A stretch of 64,000 nucleotides of DNA from Alphaproteobacteria bacterium (GTDB taxonomy: Bacteria > Pseudomonadota > Alphaproteobacteria > JAJFFI01). This document shows positions 16,461 to 25,565 of this stretch, in pieces; position 1 is the stretch's first letter, and every line of letters starts with the position of its first letter. The notes beneath the pieces are model-generated. The model had not been told where the DNA came from, searched no databases, and saw only the letters and a list, made by a program, of their open reading frames with translations. The stretch covers positions 1-64,000 of the forward strand of contig JASJBI010000009.1 of the NCBI GenBank assembly GCA_030066595.1. Direction: 5' to 3'. The translations under genes and the position numbers were made by a program.

Positions 16461-18944
16461 TCAGAATCGCTTCAACAGCCGGTCGATGTAGTCGAGCTCT
16501 TCGACCTCCCGATGCGGCTCGCCGGAACGACGGCGCAGCTCGTCGAGGATCTGGCGCGCCCGGCGGACCTCCGCCTCGTCGGGCACCTTGACGTCGGTGC
16601 CCCAGGCGTTGCCGTTGCTGTCGTAACGCCGCCCCAGCGGGTCGCGGTTGCCGCGGCGGAACCCCTGATTGCCCGGATTGAACCCCAACTGCTGTCCGAA
16701 CTGCTGGGCCAGTTGCTGCATGGCCTGTCCCATGCCGGCGCGCAGCTGCTCCAACGCCTCGCCCTGGGACCCAAGCGCGCGTCCCGGCTGGCCCTGTTCG
16801 AGGGCGCGGCTGGCATCCCGCATGGCGCGTTCGGCGCGGCCAAGCGCCTCCGGGATCTGTCCCGTCAGCTCGTCCATCTGTCGCATGAGGTCCCCGAGCA
16901 TGCGCCTGAGCGCCTCTTGATCAGCGGCGCGCCCGGAGGTGTCGGGCCGTTGCCCTTCGCGGCCGGACTCGTTCTGACGCTGGGCGTCGCGGAAGGTCTG
17001 GTCGAGCAACTCCTGTTGCCGGCGGGCCAGTTGTTCCAGCGAGTTCATCATCTGCTGCGCCGGGTTCTCGCCTTGGGGCATCCTGCCCGCCATGCCCATG
17101 CGCAGGTTCTCCAGCAGATCGCGCAGCTGCGACAGAAGCTGACGCGCCGCCTCGCGCGCGCCGGTGGTGGCCATCTCCCGGATCTGGTCGAGCATCCGTT
17201 GCAGATCCTGAGCCTCGAAGATGTCCATGTCGGGAGTGGGCGGCAGCGCCCCCTGATACTTCTCCGGATTGCGCCGCATATCTTCGGCGAGAGCCTGGAA
17301 GAACTCGTCCATGGCCTGCTGCAGCTGGTCCAACAGCTCCTGCAGCTCGGCGTCGTCGGCACCCCGTTCGAGCGCGTCCTGCAGCGCCTGCTGGGCGTCC
17401 AAGAGCGCCCGCTCGGCGAGGCTGGTCTCGCCGTCCTCGATGCGCAGCGCCGTGTCCCACATGAGCTGTTGAACCTCGCCGACCGCGGTCTCGCTCTCGT
17501 CCCTCAGCAGTCGGTCATGGATCGATTTCAACGCCAGGAACACAACAACGTCGTCCCGGTAGTCCTCTGGCTTGAGCGCCCGCCGGGCCGCCATGCGCGC
17601 GATGTCGCGCCGCGTGCTCTTGTTTTGGTCCAGCGTCAGCTGCTTGCGCATTTCGACCAGCAGCTGGGCCAGCCGGTTGCGGAACAGGCGCTCGGGCAGG
17701 ACGATTTCCACAACTTCGCTCTCGCCGGTCTGTCCCAACGCGTCCTTGGCCGCAAGCCGGATCTCGACCGGCAGGCCGGCCCAGATATGCGCCGTGAGGT
17801 CGTGGTAGCTTGCGCTCTGCGCGGTCTTGGGCGCCGTCCCCGGGAGCGGCAGCTTGAGCTTGATCGCGTCCTCGGCGTTGGCGTCCGGCCGGTCCTGGGG
17901 GCGCCGGATCGTGGCGGACGCCTCGGTCACGCCGAAATCGTCCTGGGCCTTGTATTCAAGTCGAAGCGAGCCGCGCGGCGTGCCGGCGGGAGGGTTGACG
18001 AAGGCGATGCGGGGGGCTTCATCGCCGGTAATCGCGAGCGTCCAGGCCCCGACCTCGGTGCCGCGCTGGATGACGGCCATGCGGCCGGCCCGCTCGATCT
18101 CGCCCGAATACTGAAACGTCCGCGCGCCGTCCCCGCTGGAGATCGGCTCGAAATCCTGCTCAATGCCGGCGACCCGCAAGCGCGGCGTGCCGCGCCCACC
18201 GTGCACCTGCGCCATCAGGGTGCTGCCCGCCGGCACCTCGATCAGACCCACTGATGCATCCGTTGCGGGCTGGCCATGTTCCGCGGAGACGGCGCCAAAT
18301 CGGAGAAAGCGCGGCGCAAGGCCGGTATAGGCCGGCGGCGTGATCCATACATCAAGACTGACCGGCAGTCCGGCTCCGAGCGCGGCGAGTTGCGGCGACA
18401 ACGCCCGCGCCAGGCGATTGCTGGCGTCGTTCCATCCGGCCGACAGGCCGACGACCAACAGCAGGATCAGCGCGCCGCGCAGCGCCCAGGGATCCCGTCG
18501 GGGCAGGCCCGGTCTTGGCGCCTCGACCGCGAGCGCCTTGATCCGCGCCAGCATGCGGCGCCGGTGCGCGCGCCACAGCGCTTCGGCCTCCGGATCGCCC
18601 CGGCCGATGTCGATGCGATCGCGGGAGAGGGACAAGGGGCGGTGCGGTAGTTCGCTGGAAAGCTCCAGACGCCGCCTGGCGGCCGCTGCGGAAGGTAGGC
18701 GGAAGGCCGGAAGGGCGCGGTAGACCGTCCAGGCGAAAGCCGCGGCAAGGCTCAGCAGCGCAAGGCTGTGCAGCCAGCCGGGCAAGACCGGGAACAGATC
18801 GAACAGAGCCGCGGCCAGGAACAGTCCGCAAACGCCCAGCGGCGGCCATAGGGCCGGCCAAACCGACTCCCAGAACAGTGCAAGCCGGGAGATCCAGAGC
18901 TTGGCAGAGACGCGAACGCCCTCTGTGAAGACCGGGCGGATCAT
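16461..18944 (-). CDS. TIGR02302/DUF4175 family membrane protein
   Basis: An 827-residue protein. The N-terminus has two close transmembrane segments (about residues 30-80) and a third near residue 155, then a beta-rich domain with ITPPAYTGLAPRFLRFGA and LEYKAQDDFGVTEASATIRRP, which are family landmarks. The last 300 residues are glutamine-rich and helical, with repeated QQAMDEFFQALAEDMR-like heptads suggesting a long coiled coil. This family is largely alphaproteobacterial and lacks an assigned function; an envelope role is the usual inference. Its start overlaps the lysA 3' end by 4 bases. Confidence 0.88.
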   Translation of the reverse strand: MIRPVFTEGVRVSAKLWISRLALFWESVWPALWPPLGVCGLFLAAALFDLFPVLPGWLHSLALLSLAAAFAWTVYRALPAFRLPSAAAARRRLELSSELPHRPLSLSRDRIDIGRGDPEAEALWRAHRRRMLARIKALAVEAPRPGLPRRDPWALRGALILLLVVGLSAGWNDASNRLARALSPQLAALGAGLPVSLDVWITPPAYTGLAPRFLRFGAVSAEHGQPATDASVGLIEVPAGSTLMAQVHGGRGTPRLRVAGIEQDFEPISSGDGARTFQYSGEIERAGRMAVIQRGTEVGAWTLAITGDEAPRIAFVNPPAGTPRGSLRLEYKAQDDFGVTEASATIRRPQDRPDANAEDAIKLKLPLPGTAPKTAQSASYHDLTAHIWAGLPVEIRLAAKDALGQTGESEVVEIVLPERLFRNRLAQLLVEMRKQLTLDQNKSTRRDIARMAARRALKPEDYRDDVVVFLALKSIHDRLLRDESETAVGEVQQLMWDTALRIEDGETSLAERALLDAQQALQDALERGADDAELQELLDQLQQAMDEFFQALAEDMRRNPEKYQGALPPTPDMDIFEAQDLQRMLDQIREMATTGAREAARQLLSQLRDLLENLRMGMAGRMPQGENPAQQMMNSLEQLARRQQELLDQTFRDAQRQNESGREGQRPDTSGRAADQEALRRMLGDLMRQMDELTGQIPEALGRAERAMRDASRALEQGQPGRALGSQGEALEQLRAGMGQAMQQLAQQFGQQLGFNPGNQGFRRGNRDPLGRRYDSNGNAWGTDVKVPDEAEVRRARQILDELRRRSGEPHREVEELDYIDRLLKRF

Positions 18945-20278
18945 ACCGACCCCCTGCCAGCGGCGATGCGTGCGGCCGGCTGCGCTTCTTGCGAGAGCCA
19001 GTCCGGCAGGCTGTCCTGCGCCAACAGATCGGCGAATCCTTGGCGCGGCCGGATCACCGCGAACCGGTCGCCGTGGACCAGTACCTCGGGCACCAACAAG
19101 CGCCCGTTATAGCTCGAAGCCATAACGGCACCGTAGGCTCCGGCCGAGCAGATCGCAAGTAACGCCTCCGCGACCAGCGGCGGCATGGCCCGGCCGGTCG
19201 CGAAACTGTCTCCGGTTTCGCAAATCGGACCGACCACATCGGCAGGCTCGTAGACCGCATCCGCCGCAGGTTCTACCAGCGGCACAATGGCATGCCCGGC
19301 ATCGTACATAGCCGGACGCAACAGGTCGTTCATGGCAGCGTCCACGATGATGAAGCGCCGCTCGACCCCCTGTTTCACATACAGCACCCGGGTCAGCAGC
19401 ACGCCCGCATTGCCCACCATGGCCCGGCCCGGCTCGACGATCAGCTCGCAGCCCAACGGTCCCAACAGTTCGCGAACGATTTCGGCATAGCCGGCAATAT
19501 CCGGAGGGCTTTCGCTGCCATAGCGGATGCCGACACCGCCGCCGATGTCCAGCCGGCTTACGGCATGACCGGCGGCGCGCAGTTCCGCCACCAGCTCCGC
19601 CAATTTGGTGAAGGCGGAGCGGAACGGGGTCAGCTCCAGGAGTTGGGAGCCGATGTGCACGGCCAAGCCCACCGGGACGATTCCGTCCAACGCTTCGGCC
19701 CGGGCATACACCTCGGGCACATGGGCCAAGTCCACGCCGAACTTGTTCTCCGCCGTGCCCGTGGTGATCTTGGCGTGGGTGCGGGCGTCCACATCCGGAT
19801 TCACGCGGATCACGACGGTCGCCGTCCGGTCCTTGGCCGCGGCGACCTCGGCCAGCACCTCGAGCTCGGGCGCCGATTCCACGTTGATCTGACGGATGCC
19901 AGAATCGAGCGCGAAGGCCATCTCCTGCCGGGTCTTGCCGACGCCGGAAAACACGATCCGCTCCGGCGGCACGCCTGCGGCAATCGCGAGGCGCAGCTCG
20001 CCTTCCGAGACCACGTCGGCGCCCGCGCCCTGGCGGGCGAGTGCCGCGATCACCGCCTGGTTGCCGTTCGCCTTGACCGCATAGCAGATCATGGCGTTCT
20101 GGTCCGCGAACGCGTCGGCGAATTCATGATAGCGCCGGTCCAGCGCCGCCTGCGAATAGCAGTAGGCGGGCGTGCCCACGACCGTGGCCAGCTGCTCGAG
20201 CGACACGTCCTCGGCGAACAGAGCGCCGTCCCGATAGGCGAATTCGGGCGCGGGCGGTGTGCGGACTGAGTCGGTCAT
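18941..20278 (-). CDS. lysA: Diaminopimelate decarboxylase
   Basis: A 445-residue PLP enzyme converting meso-diaminopimelate to lysine. The PLP lysine is in MICYAVKANGN, the phosphate-binding glycine loop is DIGGGVGIRYG, and the partner-subunit catalytic cysteine is in GPICETGDSFA. The ATG at 20278 gives a family-typical N-terminus (MTDSVRTPPAPEFAYRDG); the longer frame is upstream read-through. It begins 7 bases after the small lipoprotein gene lptM and overlaps the next gene, so argH-lptM-lysA-TIGR02302 form one transcription unit. Confidence 0.95.
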   Translation of the reverse strand: MTDSVRTPPAPEFAYRDGALFAEDVSLEQLATVVGTPAYCYSQAALDRRYHEFADAFADQNAMICYAVKANGNQAVIAALARQGAGADVVSEGELRLAIAAGVPPERIVFSGVGKTRQEMAFALDSGIRQINVESAPELEVLAEVAAAKDRTATVVIRVNPDVDARTHAKITTGTAENKFGVDLAHVPEVYARAEALDGIVPVGLAVHIGSQLLELTPFRSAFTKLAELVAELRAAGHAVSRLDIGGGVGIRYGSESPPDIAGYAEIVRELLGPLGCELIVEPGRAMVGNAGVLLTRVLYVKQGVERRFIIVDAAMNDLLRPAMYDAGHAIVPLVEPAADAVYEPADVVGPICETGDSFATGRAMPPLVAEALLAICSAGAYGAVMASSYNGRLLVPEVLVHGDRFAVIRPRQGFADLLAQDSLPDWLSQEAQPAARIAAGRGSV

Positions 20279-20285
20279 GTGCGTC

Positions 20286-20429
20286 TCACGACGATGGATA
20301 CTTCCGTGGATAGTCGTCCGTTTGCCCTTCCGGTAGCCTCGGCGGGCCTTCCTTGCCGCAGGCCACGGCCCCTGCGCCCACAGCAAAGGCCAGCATCGCG
20401 GCAACAATAAGACGAGTGAGCTTCGTCAT
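20286..20429 (-). CDS. lptM: Small lipoprotein, LptM (YifL)-like
   Basis: A 47-residue protein. A signal peptide ([20 protein letters not shown]) leads to a lipobox-type AVAC, then [22 protein letters not shown], the CG(K)xGPL/P(x)P pattern of the YifL/LptM lipoproteins that assist LptD maturation. Its ATG overlaps the argH stop (ATGA) and lysA starts 7 bases after its stop; this position between argH and lysA is conserved in alphaproteobacteria. Position -3 of the lipobox is alanine rather than leucine, a mild deviation. Confidence 0.8.
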   Translation of the reverse strand: MTKLTRLIVAAMLAFAVGAGAVACGKEGPPRLPEGQTDDYPRKYPSS

Positions 20430-21865
20430 CCCTTGCGTCCTTTGGCCAAGAACCGCCGGCGCGCTTCCGTCACGGCGCGGCGCACGTTCTTCGGCGCGGT
20501 GCCGCCGGCGCTGGTGCGGCTCGCCACCGACCTTTCGGGCGTCAGCACCGAGAACACCTCGGCCGTGATGCGCGGCTCGATCAACTGCATGTCCTCCAGC
20601 GCCAGTTCGGCCAGCTCGCAGCCGCGCTCCTCGGCCAGCCTGACCAGCCGTCCGGTCAGATGATGCGCCTGGCGGAACGGAACGCCCAGTTCGCGCACCA
20701 GCCAGTCGGCCAGGTCCGTCGCTGTGATATAGCCCGCCTTTGCCGCTGCGGCCATGGCTTCGCGATTGAAAGTCACGTCGCTGACCATGCCGGCCATAGC
20801 GGCGAGGCACAGGCCCAAGCTGTCTGCGGCTTCGAAGACCGGCTCCTTGTCTTCCTGCATGTCCTTGCTGTAGGCCAGCGGCAGGCCCTTGAGCACGGCC
20901 AAGAGCGTGTTGAGCGCGCCGATCACGCGCCCGGTCTTACCGCGCACCAGCTCGGCTGCGTCCGGGTTGCGCTTCTGCGGCATGATCGAGCTGCCGGTCG
21001 AAAACGCGTCCGACAGGCTCACGAAGCCGAATTGCACCGTGGACCAGAGCACCATCTCCTCGGCCAGGCGCGAGAGGTGGGTCGCCGTGATCGCCGCCGC
21101 CGCCAGAAACTCGAGCGCGAAGTCCCGGTCCGAGACGGCGTCCACCGAGTTGGCCGCCGGCCGATCGAAGCCGAGCGCCTTGGCAGTGACCGTCCGGTCG
21201 ATCGGAAAGGATGTGCCGGCCAGCGCAGCGGCGCCCAGCGGGCATTCGTTCATGCGCGCTCTGGCGTCCGTCATCCGCCCCCGGTCGCGGCCGAACATCT
21301 CCACATAGGCCATGAGATGGTGGCCGAGGGTGATCGGCTGGGCGGCCTGCATATGGGTGAAACCGGGTATGATCGCGTCCGCATGGGCTTCGGCCTGATC
21401 GATCAGCGCCGCCTGCAGCTCCGTGAGCTTCTCATCCAGCCGGTCGATGGCGCGCCGCAGCCACAGGCGAAAGTCCGTCGCCACCTGGTCGTTGCGTGAG
21501 CGTGCGGTGTGCAGCCGCCCGGCGGCGTCGCCGATGATGTCCTTGAGCCGCGCCTCCACATTCATGTGGATATCCTCCAGCGCGGGGTCGAACTCGAAGG
21601 CGCCGGATTCGATGTCCCGCAACACCCGGTTGAGGCCGCGGTCGATGGCGGTGCCGTCCTTCTTGGTGATGATCCCCTGTTTGACCAGCATGGCGGCGTG
21701 CGCCTTTGATCCGGCGATATCTTCCGCATATAACCGCTTGTCGATGTTGATCGACGCGTTGATCTGTTGCATCACCGCGTCCGGTCCGTGTGCGAACCGT
21801 CCGCCCCACAAGACATTGGCGGCACCGGATTCGCGCCGGGCCCGCGGCTTGCGCCGGACGCTCAT
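20426..21865 (-). CDS. argH: Argininosuccinate lyase
   Basis: A 479-residue enzyme splitting argininosuccinate to arginine and fumarate. The fumarase-superfamily signature [12 protein letters not shown] is present, as are [18 protein letters not shown] and the N-terminal LWGGRF. The ATG at 21865 keeps the conserved N-terminus and discards a long upstream extension that is a shadow of the thioredoxin gene. Its start lies 33 bases from the start of the divergent tlpA-like gene. Confidence 0.95.
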   Translation of the reverse strand: MSVRRKPRARRESGAANVLWGGRFAHGPDAVMQQINASINIDKRLYAEDIAGSKAHAAMLVKQGIITKKDGTAIDRGLNRVLRDIESGAFEFDPALEDIHMNVEARLKDIIGDAAGRLHTARSRNDQVATDFRLWLRRAIDRLDEKLTELQAALIDQAEAHADAIIPGFTHMQAAQPITLGHHLMAYVEMFGRDRGRMTDARARMNECPLGAAALAGTSFPIDRTVTAKALGFDRPAANSVDAVSDRDFALEFLAAAAITATHLSRLAEEMVLWSTVQFGFVSLSDAFSTGSSIMPQKRNPDAAELVRGKTGRVIGALNTLLAVLKGLPLAYSKDMQEDKEPVFEAADSLGLCLAAMAGMVSDVTFNREAMAAAAKAGYITATDLADWLVRELGVPFRQAHHLTGRLVRLAEERGCELAELALEDMQLIEPRITAEVFSVLTPERSVASRTSAGGTAPKNVRRAVTEARRRFLAKGRKG

Positions 21866-21898
21866 GACCGAAACCCAGCTGCTCGTGAGGCAACGCCA

Positions 21899-22501
21899 TT
21901 GACCATCAGGCAGATCACCGTCGGGGCCGTCATTGCGGAACTCCTTCTGTTCATCGCGCTTGCCGTTCTGTTGCAGCCCGAGCCCCGCGCGCTGCCCGCG
22001 CGGACCGCGGAACCTCCGAAATTCGAAGGGAGTTTTCAGCACTTTACCGCGTTCAGCCCGCGCCGGCCAACGCCCGAGGCGACCATCACCGACGGCGATG
22101 GCCGCCCGCTCGGGCTCGACGCCTTCGCGGGCAAGGTGGTGGTGCTGAACTTCTGGGCCACTTGGTGCGCCCCGTGCAAGCGCGAGATGCCCGATCTGGA
22201 TCGTCTGCAGGCGGCGCTCGGCGGGCCGGACTTCGCGGTGGTCACCGTTTCGATCGACCGCAAGGGACGCGAGGTGGTGGAACCCTGGATGCGCAGCGCC
22301 AAGCTCGAACATCTGGCCATGTATCTCGACCCCGGCAGCAAGCTGTTGCGCGCTTTCGGCGGCCGGGGCTTGCCGACCACCTACATCCTCGACCGGAAGG
22401 GCTTCGTGGCCGGCATGATCGAGGGACCGGCCGAGTGGAACGCGGACGAGGCCAGGGCGCTGGTGCGGTTCTATCTGGCCGAATCGGGCGCCGAAGGGTA
22501 A
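21899..22501 (+). CDS. TlpA/ResA-like membrane-anchored thioredoxin
   Basis: A 200-residue periplasmic thiol-disulfide oxidoreductase. The N-terminal anchor is [20 protein letters not shown], followed by a thioredoxin fold with active site [13 protein letters not shown] (CxxC) and the cis-proline region [12 protein letters not shown]. The only start in the right frame close to the anchor is TTG at 21899, preceded by GTGAGG at 9 bases. Such proteins reduce apocytochrome or copper-site cysteines. It is divergent from argH with only 33 bases between starts. Confidence 0.85.
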   Translation: MTIRQITVGAVIAELLLFIALAVLLQPEPRALPARTAEPPKFEGSFQHFTAFSPRRPTPEATITDGDGRPLGLDAFAGKVVVLNFWATWCAPCKREMPDLDRLQAALGGPDFAVVTVSIDRKGREVVEPWMRSAKLEHLAMYLDPGSKLLRAFGGRGLPTTYILDRKGFVAGMIEGPAEWNADEARALVRFYLAESGAEG

Positions 22502-22552
22502 CTGGTCCGCGTTATGTTGCGTCGATCTTCGCCCGCGGCTATGAGTTGGGAC

Positions 22553-23983
22553 ATGCGGTTCACTGCTGCATGGCTTGGGTTTGTCGAGAGTCGCGCCGGA
22601 CCGGCAATGGCGGTCGTCCTCTCGGTGGTTGCCCTGCCAGCCCTCGCGGCCGAATCGCCCAAGTCCGCCGGCGACATCAAGTACCAGGACGGCGCCGTGT
22701 ACACCGGCGCCTTCGGCATCGAAACGTCCGGCCCGCTCAAGCTCCAGCAGCGCCGCTATCCGGATGGCAAGGGTGTCATGTCATGGCCTGACGGCGCGCG
22801 CTTCGAGGGCGCGTTCGAGAAGGGCAAGCCGCGCCAGGGCACCTATTTCTGGAGCAAGGCGGAGTGGTGCGCCGGCCGTGTCACCGAGGGCTATGTGTTC
22901 GACGCCGTGGCCAACTGCCGCTTCGCGGACGGCACCACCTACAAAGGCGGCATGAAGGGCAACCGGCCCGACGGCAAGGGCGAGATGCGCTGGCCCGGCG
23001 GCAACCGCTTCAAGGGCACGTTCAAGGACGGCAAGCCGGTCGAAGGCGCCTTCCATGCCAAGGGCGGAACCCTCTGCAAGGGGCCGGTCAACGCGGCCTA
23101 TCGGGTCGAAGGGAGCGGCCAGTGCGACTACGGCTCGGGCGCCCGTTATGTCGGGAGGTTCAAGGACGGCGTACGGCACGGCAAGGGTAAGATGCGCTTT
23201 ACTTCGGGCGTCGCCTATGACGGCGCCTGGGTGCGCGGCAAACAGCATGGCCGGGGGATCTACTCCTGGTCCGACGGGTCGCGATTCGAAGGGGACTTCG
23301 AAGACGGCCGGCCGACCAAGGGCGCCTATCAGGGCAAGGACGGCTCCGTCTGCCGCGGTCCGGTCAACGCCAACTACCAGATCACCGGCAAGGGCGCCTG
23401 CGACTACGCCGGCGGAAGCCGATATGAGGGCGCGTTCAAGGACGGCGTGCACCACGGCGCAGGGACCATGCGTTTCGCCAACGGCGCCGCCTATACCGGC
23501 GCTTGGGTCAATGGCGAGCAGCATGGGCGCGGCGCCTACGTCTGGCCTGACGGTTCCCGCTTCGAGGGTGAGTTCCGGAACAGCCAGCCGCGCGACGGCA
23601 CTTTCCGCGCCAAGGCGGGTACGGTGTGCAGCGGGCCGATGAACGGGAATTACCGGGTCGACGGCCGTGGCAAGTGCGACTACGGCGGCGGCACCGAATA
23701 CGAGGGCGAGTTCAAAGGCGGCGTTCATCACGGCGAGGGCAAGATCCGCTTCGCCAGCGGCGCCAGCTATATCGGCGGCTGGCTGAACGGCAAGCTGCAC
23801 GGGCGCGGCACCTACATCTGGGCGGATGGGACCCGCTATACCGGCGCCTTCGCGGATGACAGCCCGCACGGCGCCGGGCGGTTTGCCGGCGAGGGTGGTG
23901 CGGCCGAGCCCGTCTGTGTGCGCATGGAGAAGGGCGAAATCGCCGAAACCCTGGACGAGGCGCGCTGCGCCGGGATCAAGTAG
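22553..23983 (+). CDS. Exported MORN-repeat protein with cysteine-paired supra-repeats
   Basis: A 476-residue protein from the ATG at 22553 (an in-frame ATG at 22514 adds 13 residues). A signal peptide ends near ALPALAAE. About a dozen MORN motifs (YxGxFxxGxxHGxGxxxxxDG) are arranged in larger units of about 93 residues, each opening with a two-cysteine module such as [20 protein letters not shown]. Full units start near DNA positions 23063, 23342 and 23618; a shorter version comes first and an extra cysteine pair closes the protein (PVCVRM...EARCAG). The even cysteine pairing fits disulfides in the periplasm. MORN domains bind lipids or act as rulers; the partner is unknown. Confidence 0.85.
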   Translation: MRFTAAWLGFVESRAGPAMAVVLSVVALPALAAESPKSAGDIKYQDGAVYTGAFGIETSGPLKLQQRRYPDGKGVMSWPDGARFEGAFEKGKPRQGTYFWSKAEWCAGRVTEGYVFDAVANCRFADGTTYKGGMKGNRPDGKGEMRWPGGNRFKGTFKDGKPVEGAFHAKGGTLCKGPVNAAYRVEGSGQCDYGSGARYVGRFKDGVRHGKGKMRFTSGVAYDGAWVRGKQHGRGIYSWSDGSRFEGDFEDGRPTKGAYQGKDGSVCRGPVNANYQITGKGACDYAGGSRYEGAFKDGVHHGAGTMRFANGAAYTGAWVNGEQHGRGAYVWPDGSRFEGEFRNSQPRDGTFRAKAGTVCSGPMNGNYRVDGRGKCDYGGGTEYEGEFKGGVHHGEGKIRFASGASYIGGWLNGKLHGRGTYIWADGTRYTGAFADDSPHGAGRFAGEGGAAEPVCVRMEKGEIAETLDEARCAGIK

Positions 23984-23994
23984 CTCTGACCGTC

Positions 23995-24048
23995 TGCCGC
24001 GCCCGAACCGCAACAGAATTGACTCCATATGGCCGGAAAGTGCTCTAG
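23995..24048 (+). repeat. 54-bp dispersed repeat, copy 1
   Basis: This segment matches the reverse complement of 44229-44282 at 50 of 54 positions. It ends in TGCTCTAG, the end of the miniature element described at 44229-44501. It sits between the MORN gene and the DUF952 start and is most simply a solitary element end. Confidence 0.7.
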
Positions 24049-24057
24049 GCTCGCACT

Positions 24058-24405
24058 ATGTCCGAGGGGCGAATCTTCCACATCTGCGAACGCACGGCCT
24101 GGGACGCGGCCGAGAGGTCCGGCGCGTATCAGGGCTCCGCGGACGACCGGGCGGACGGGTTCATTCATTTCTCCACGGCCGCCCAGGTCGTGGCCAGCGC
24201 TGCCAAGCACCGTGCCGGGCAGGACGGGCTTGTGCTGCTCACCGTCGACGCCAAGCGGCTCGGTGCCGCGCTGCGCTGGGAGCCGTCCCGCGGCGGAGAG
24301 CTGTTTCCCCATCTCTATGGAGCGCTCCCGGTCGCGGCGGTGCTTGCGGTGCAGGATCTGCCGCTGGGGCCCGACGGGGGCCACGCCTTTCCCCCTCTGG
24401 ACTGA
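24058..24405 (+). CDS. DUF952 family protein
   Basis: A 115-residue cytosolic protein. The family landmarks are IFHICERTAWDAA at the N-terminus, DGFIHFSTAAQV and the late RGGELFPHLYGALP histidine segment. DUF952 proteins have an ADP-ribosyltransferase-like small fold but no established reaction. The ATG is 10 bases after the end of a dispersed repeat and has no clear ribosome site. Its stop is 11 bases before pyrD, so the two are likely co-transcribed. Confidence 0.85.
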   Translation: MSEGRIFHICERTAWDAAERSGAYQGSADDRADGFIHFSTAAQVVASAAKHRAGQDGLVLLTVDAKRLGAALRWEPSRGGELFPHLYGALPVAAVLAVQDLPLGPDGGHAFPPLD

Positions 24406-24416
24406 AGGCGGCGTCG

Positions 24417-25475
24417 ATGGATGCCTATCGGCTGTTTGGCCCACTGCTGCGTCTGCTGCCGCCCGAGACCGCGCATCACCTGACGGTCCGCGCGCTGGCG
24501 CACGGGTTTGGTCCGCGCGGGGCGGCGCCGGACGACCCGGTGCTTGCGACCCGGGTGTTCGGACTCAACTTCCCCAATCCGGTCGGCTTGGCGGCGGGCT
24601 TCGACAAGGAAGCCGAGGCGTATCGGGCCATGCTCGATCTGGGCTTCGGCTTCGTCGAGGTCGGCAGCATCACCCCGCGCCCCCAGCCCGGCAATCCCCC
24701 GCCGCGGGTGTTCCGCCTGCCCGAGGACCGGGCCGTGATCAACCGCCTCGGCTTCAACAGCGGCGGCCATGCGGCGGCGGCTGCGCGCCTGGTGGCGCAT
24801 CGGCCTGGTGCCGGCGTCGTCGGCATCAACCTCGGCAAGAACCGGGACAGCGCTGACGCCGCCGCCGACTATGCCCGCGGCGCCACAGTCTTCGCCGGGC
24901 TCGCGGACTATCTGGTGGTCAATGTGTCTTCACCGAATACGCCGGGGCTCCGGGCGCTTCAGGGGCCGGCCGAGCTCACCGAGGTGTTGTCCCGGGTGAC
25001 GGCGGCAATGGACAAGGCGACCACCGGGCACAGCCCGCCGCTCCTGTTGAAGATCGCGCCGGATCTGGCGGACCGAGACCTGGAAGACATCGCCGCGGTG
25101 GTCGGCGGGCAGGCAGTGGACGGGGTCATCGTGTCCAACACCACCGTCGCCCGCCCGCCGGAGCTCAAGGGGCGGCATCGGCAGGAGGCTGGCGGATTGA
25201 GTGGCCGGCCTCTCTTCGCTCCGTCGACCCGGGTGCTGTCGAAGATGTACCGGCTGACCGCCGGGTCGGTGCCGCTTGTGGGCGTCGGCGGCATCGCTTC
25301 GGGCGCGGACGCCTACGCCAAGATCCGCGCTGGGGCCGCGCTGATCCAGCTCTACACGGCGCTCATCTATCAGGGTCCCGCGCTCGTCGCCCGGATCAAG
25401 TCGGGGCTCGCGGCGCGTCTCAAGGCCGACGGCTACCGCCATGTGGCCGATGCCGTCGGGGCAGACCATCGTTAG
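24417..25475 (+). CDS. pyrD: Dihydroorotate dehydrogenase (quinone), class 2
   Basis: A 352-residue FMN enzyme of pyrimidine synthesis that passes electrons to membrane quinone. The ATG at 24417 gives the amphipathic class-2 N-terminus (MDAYRLFGPLLRLLPPETAHH). Motifs: NPVGLAAGFDKEAEAY, the catalytic serine in NVSSPNTPGLR, and VGVGGIASGADAYAKIRAGA for phosphate binding. The frame is open far upstream but overlaps the MORN and DUF952 genes there. Confidence 0.95.
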   Translation: MDAYRLFGPLLRLLPPETAHHLTVRALAHGFGPRGAAPDDPVLATRVFGLNFPNPVGLAAGFDKEAEAYRAMLDLGFGFVEVGSITPRPQPGNPPPRVFRLPEDRAVINRLGFNSGGHAAAAARLVAHRPGAGVVGINLGKNRDSADAAADYARGATVFAGLADYLVVNVSSPNTPGLRALQGPAELTEVLSRVTAAMDKATTGHSPPLLLKIAPDLADRDLEDIAAVVGGQAVDGVIVSNTTVARPPELKGRHRQEAGGLSGRPLFAPSTRVLSKMYRLTAGSVPLVGVGGIASGADAYAKIRAGAALIQLYTALIYQGPALVARIKSGLAARLKADGYRHVADAVGADHR

Positions 25476-25565
25476 CCCTCTATTAGGACCTTGCTCATAC
25501 TCGGTTAACCATATGTCAAGACATGGCGCGGAGACTTCCGCGACTGCGGAGGTTGCACGCGCGGA

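Noticed and set aside
16512-18254. 580-codon plus-strand frame across the TIGR02302 gene
   Set aside because: Leucine/histidine-rich antisense frame of a real gene.
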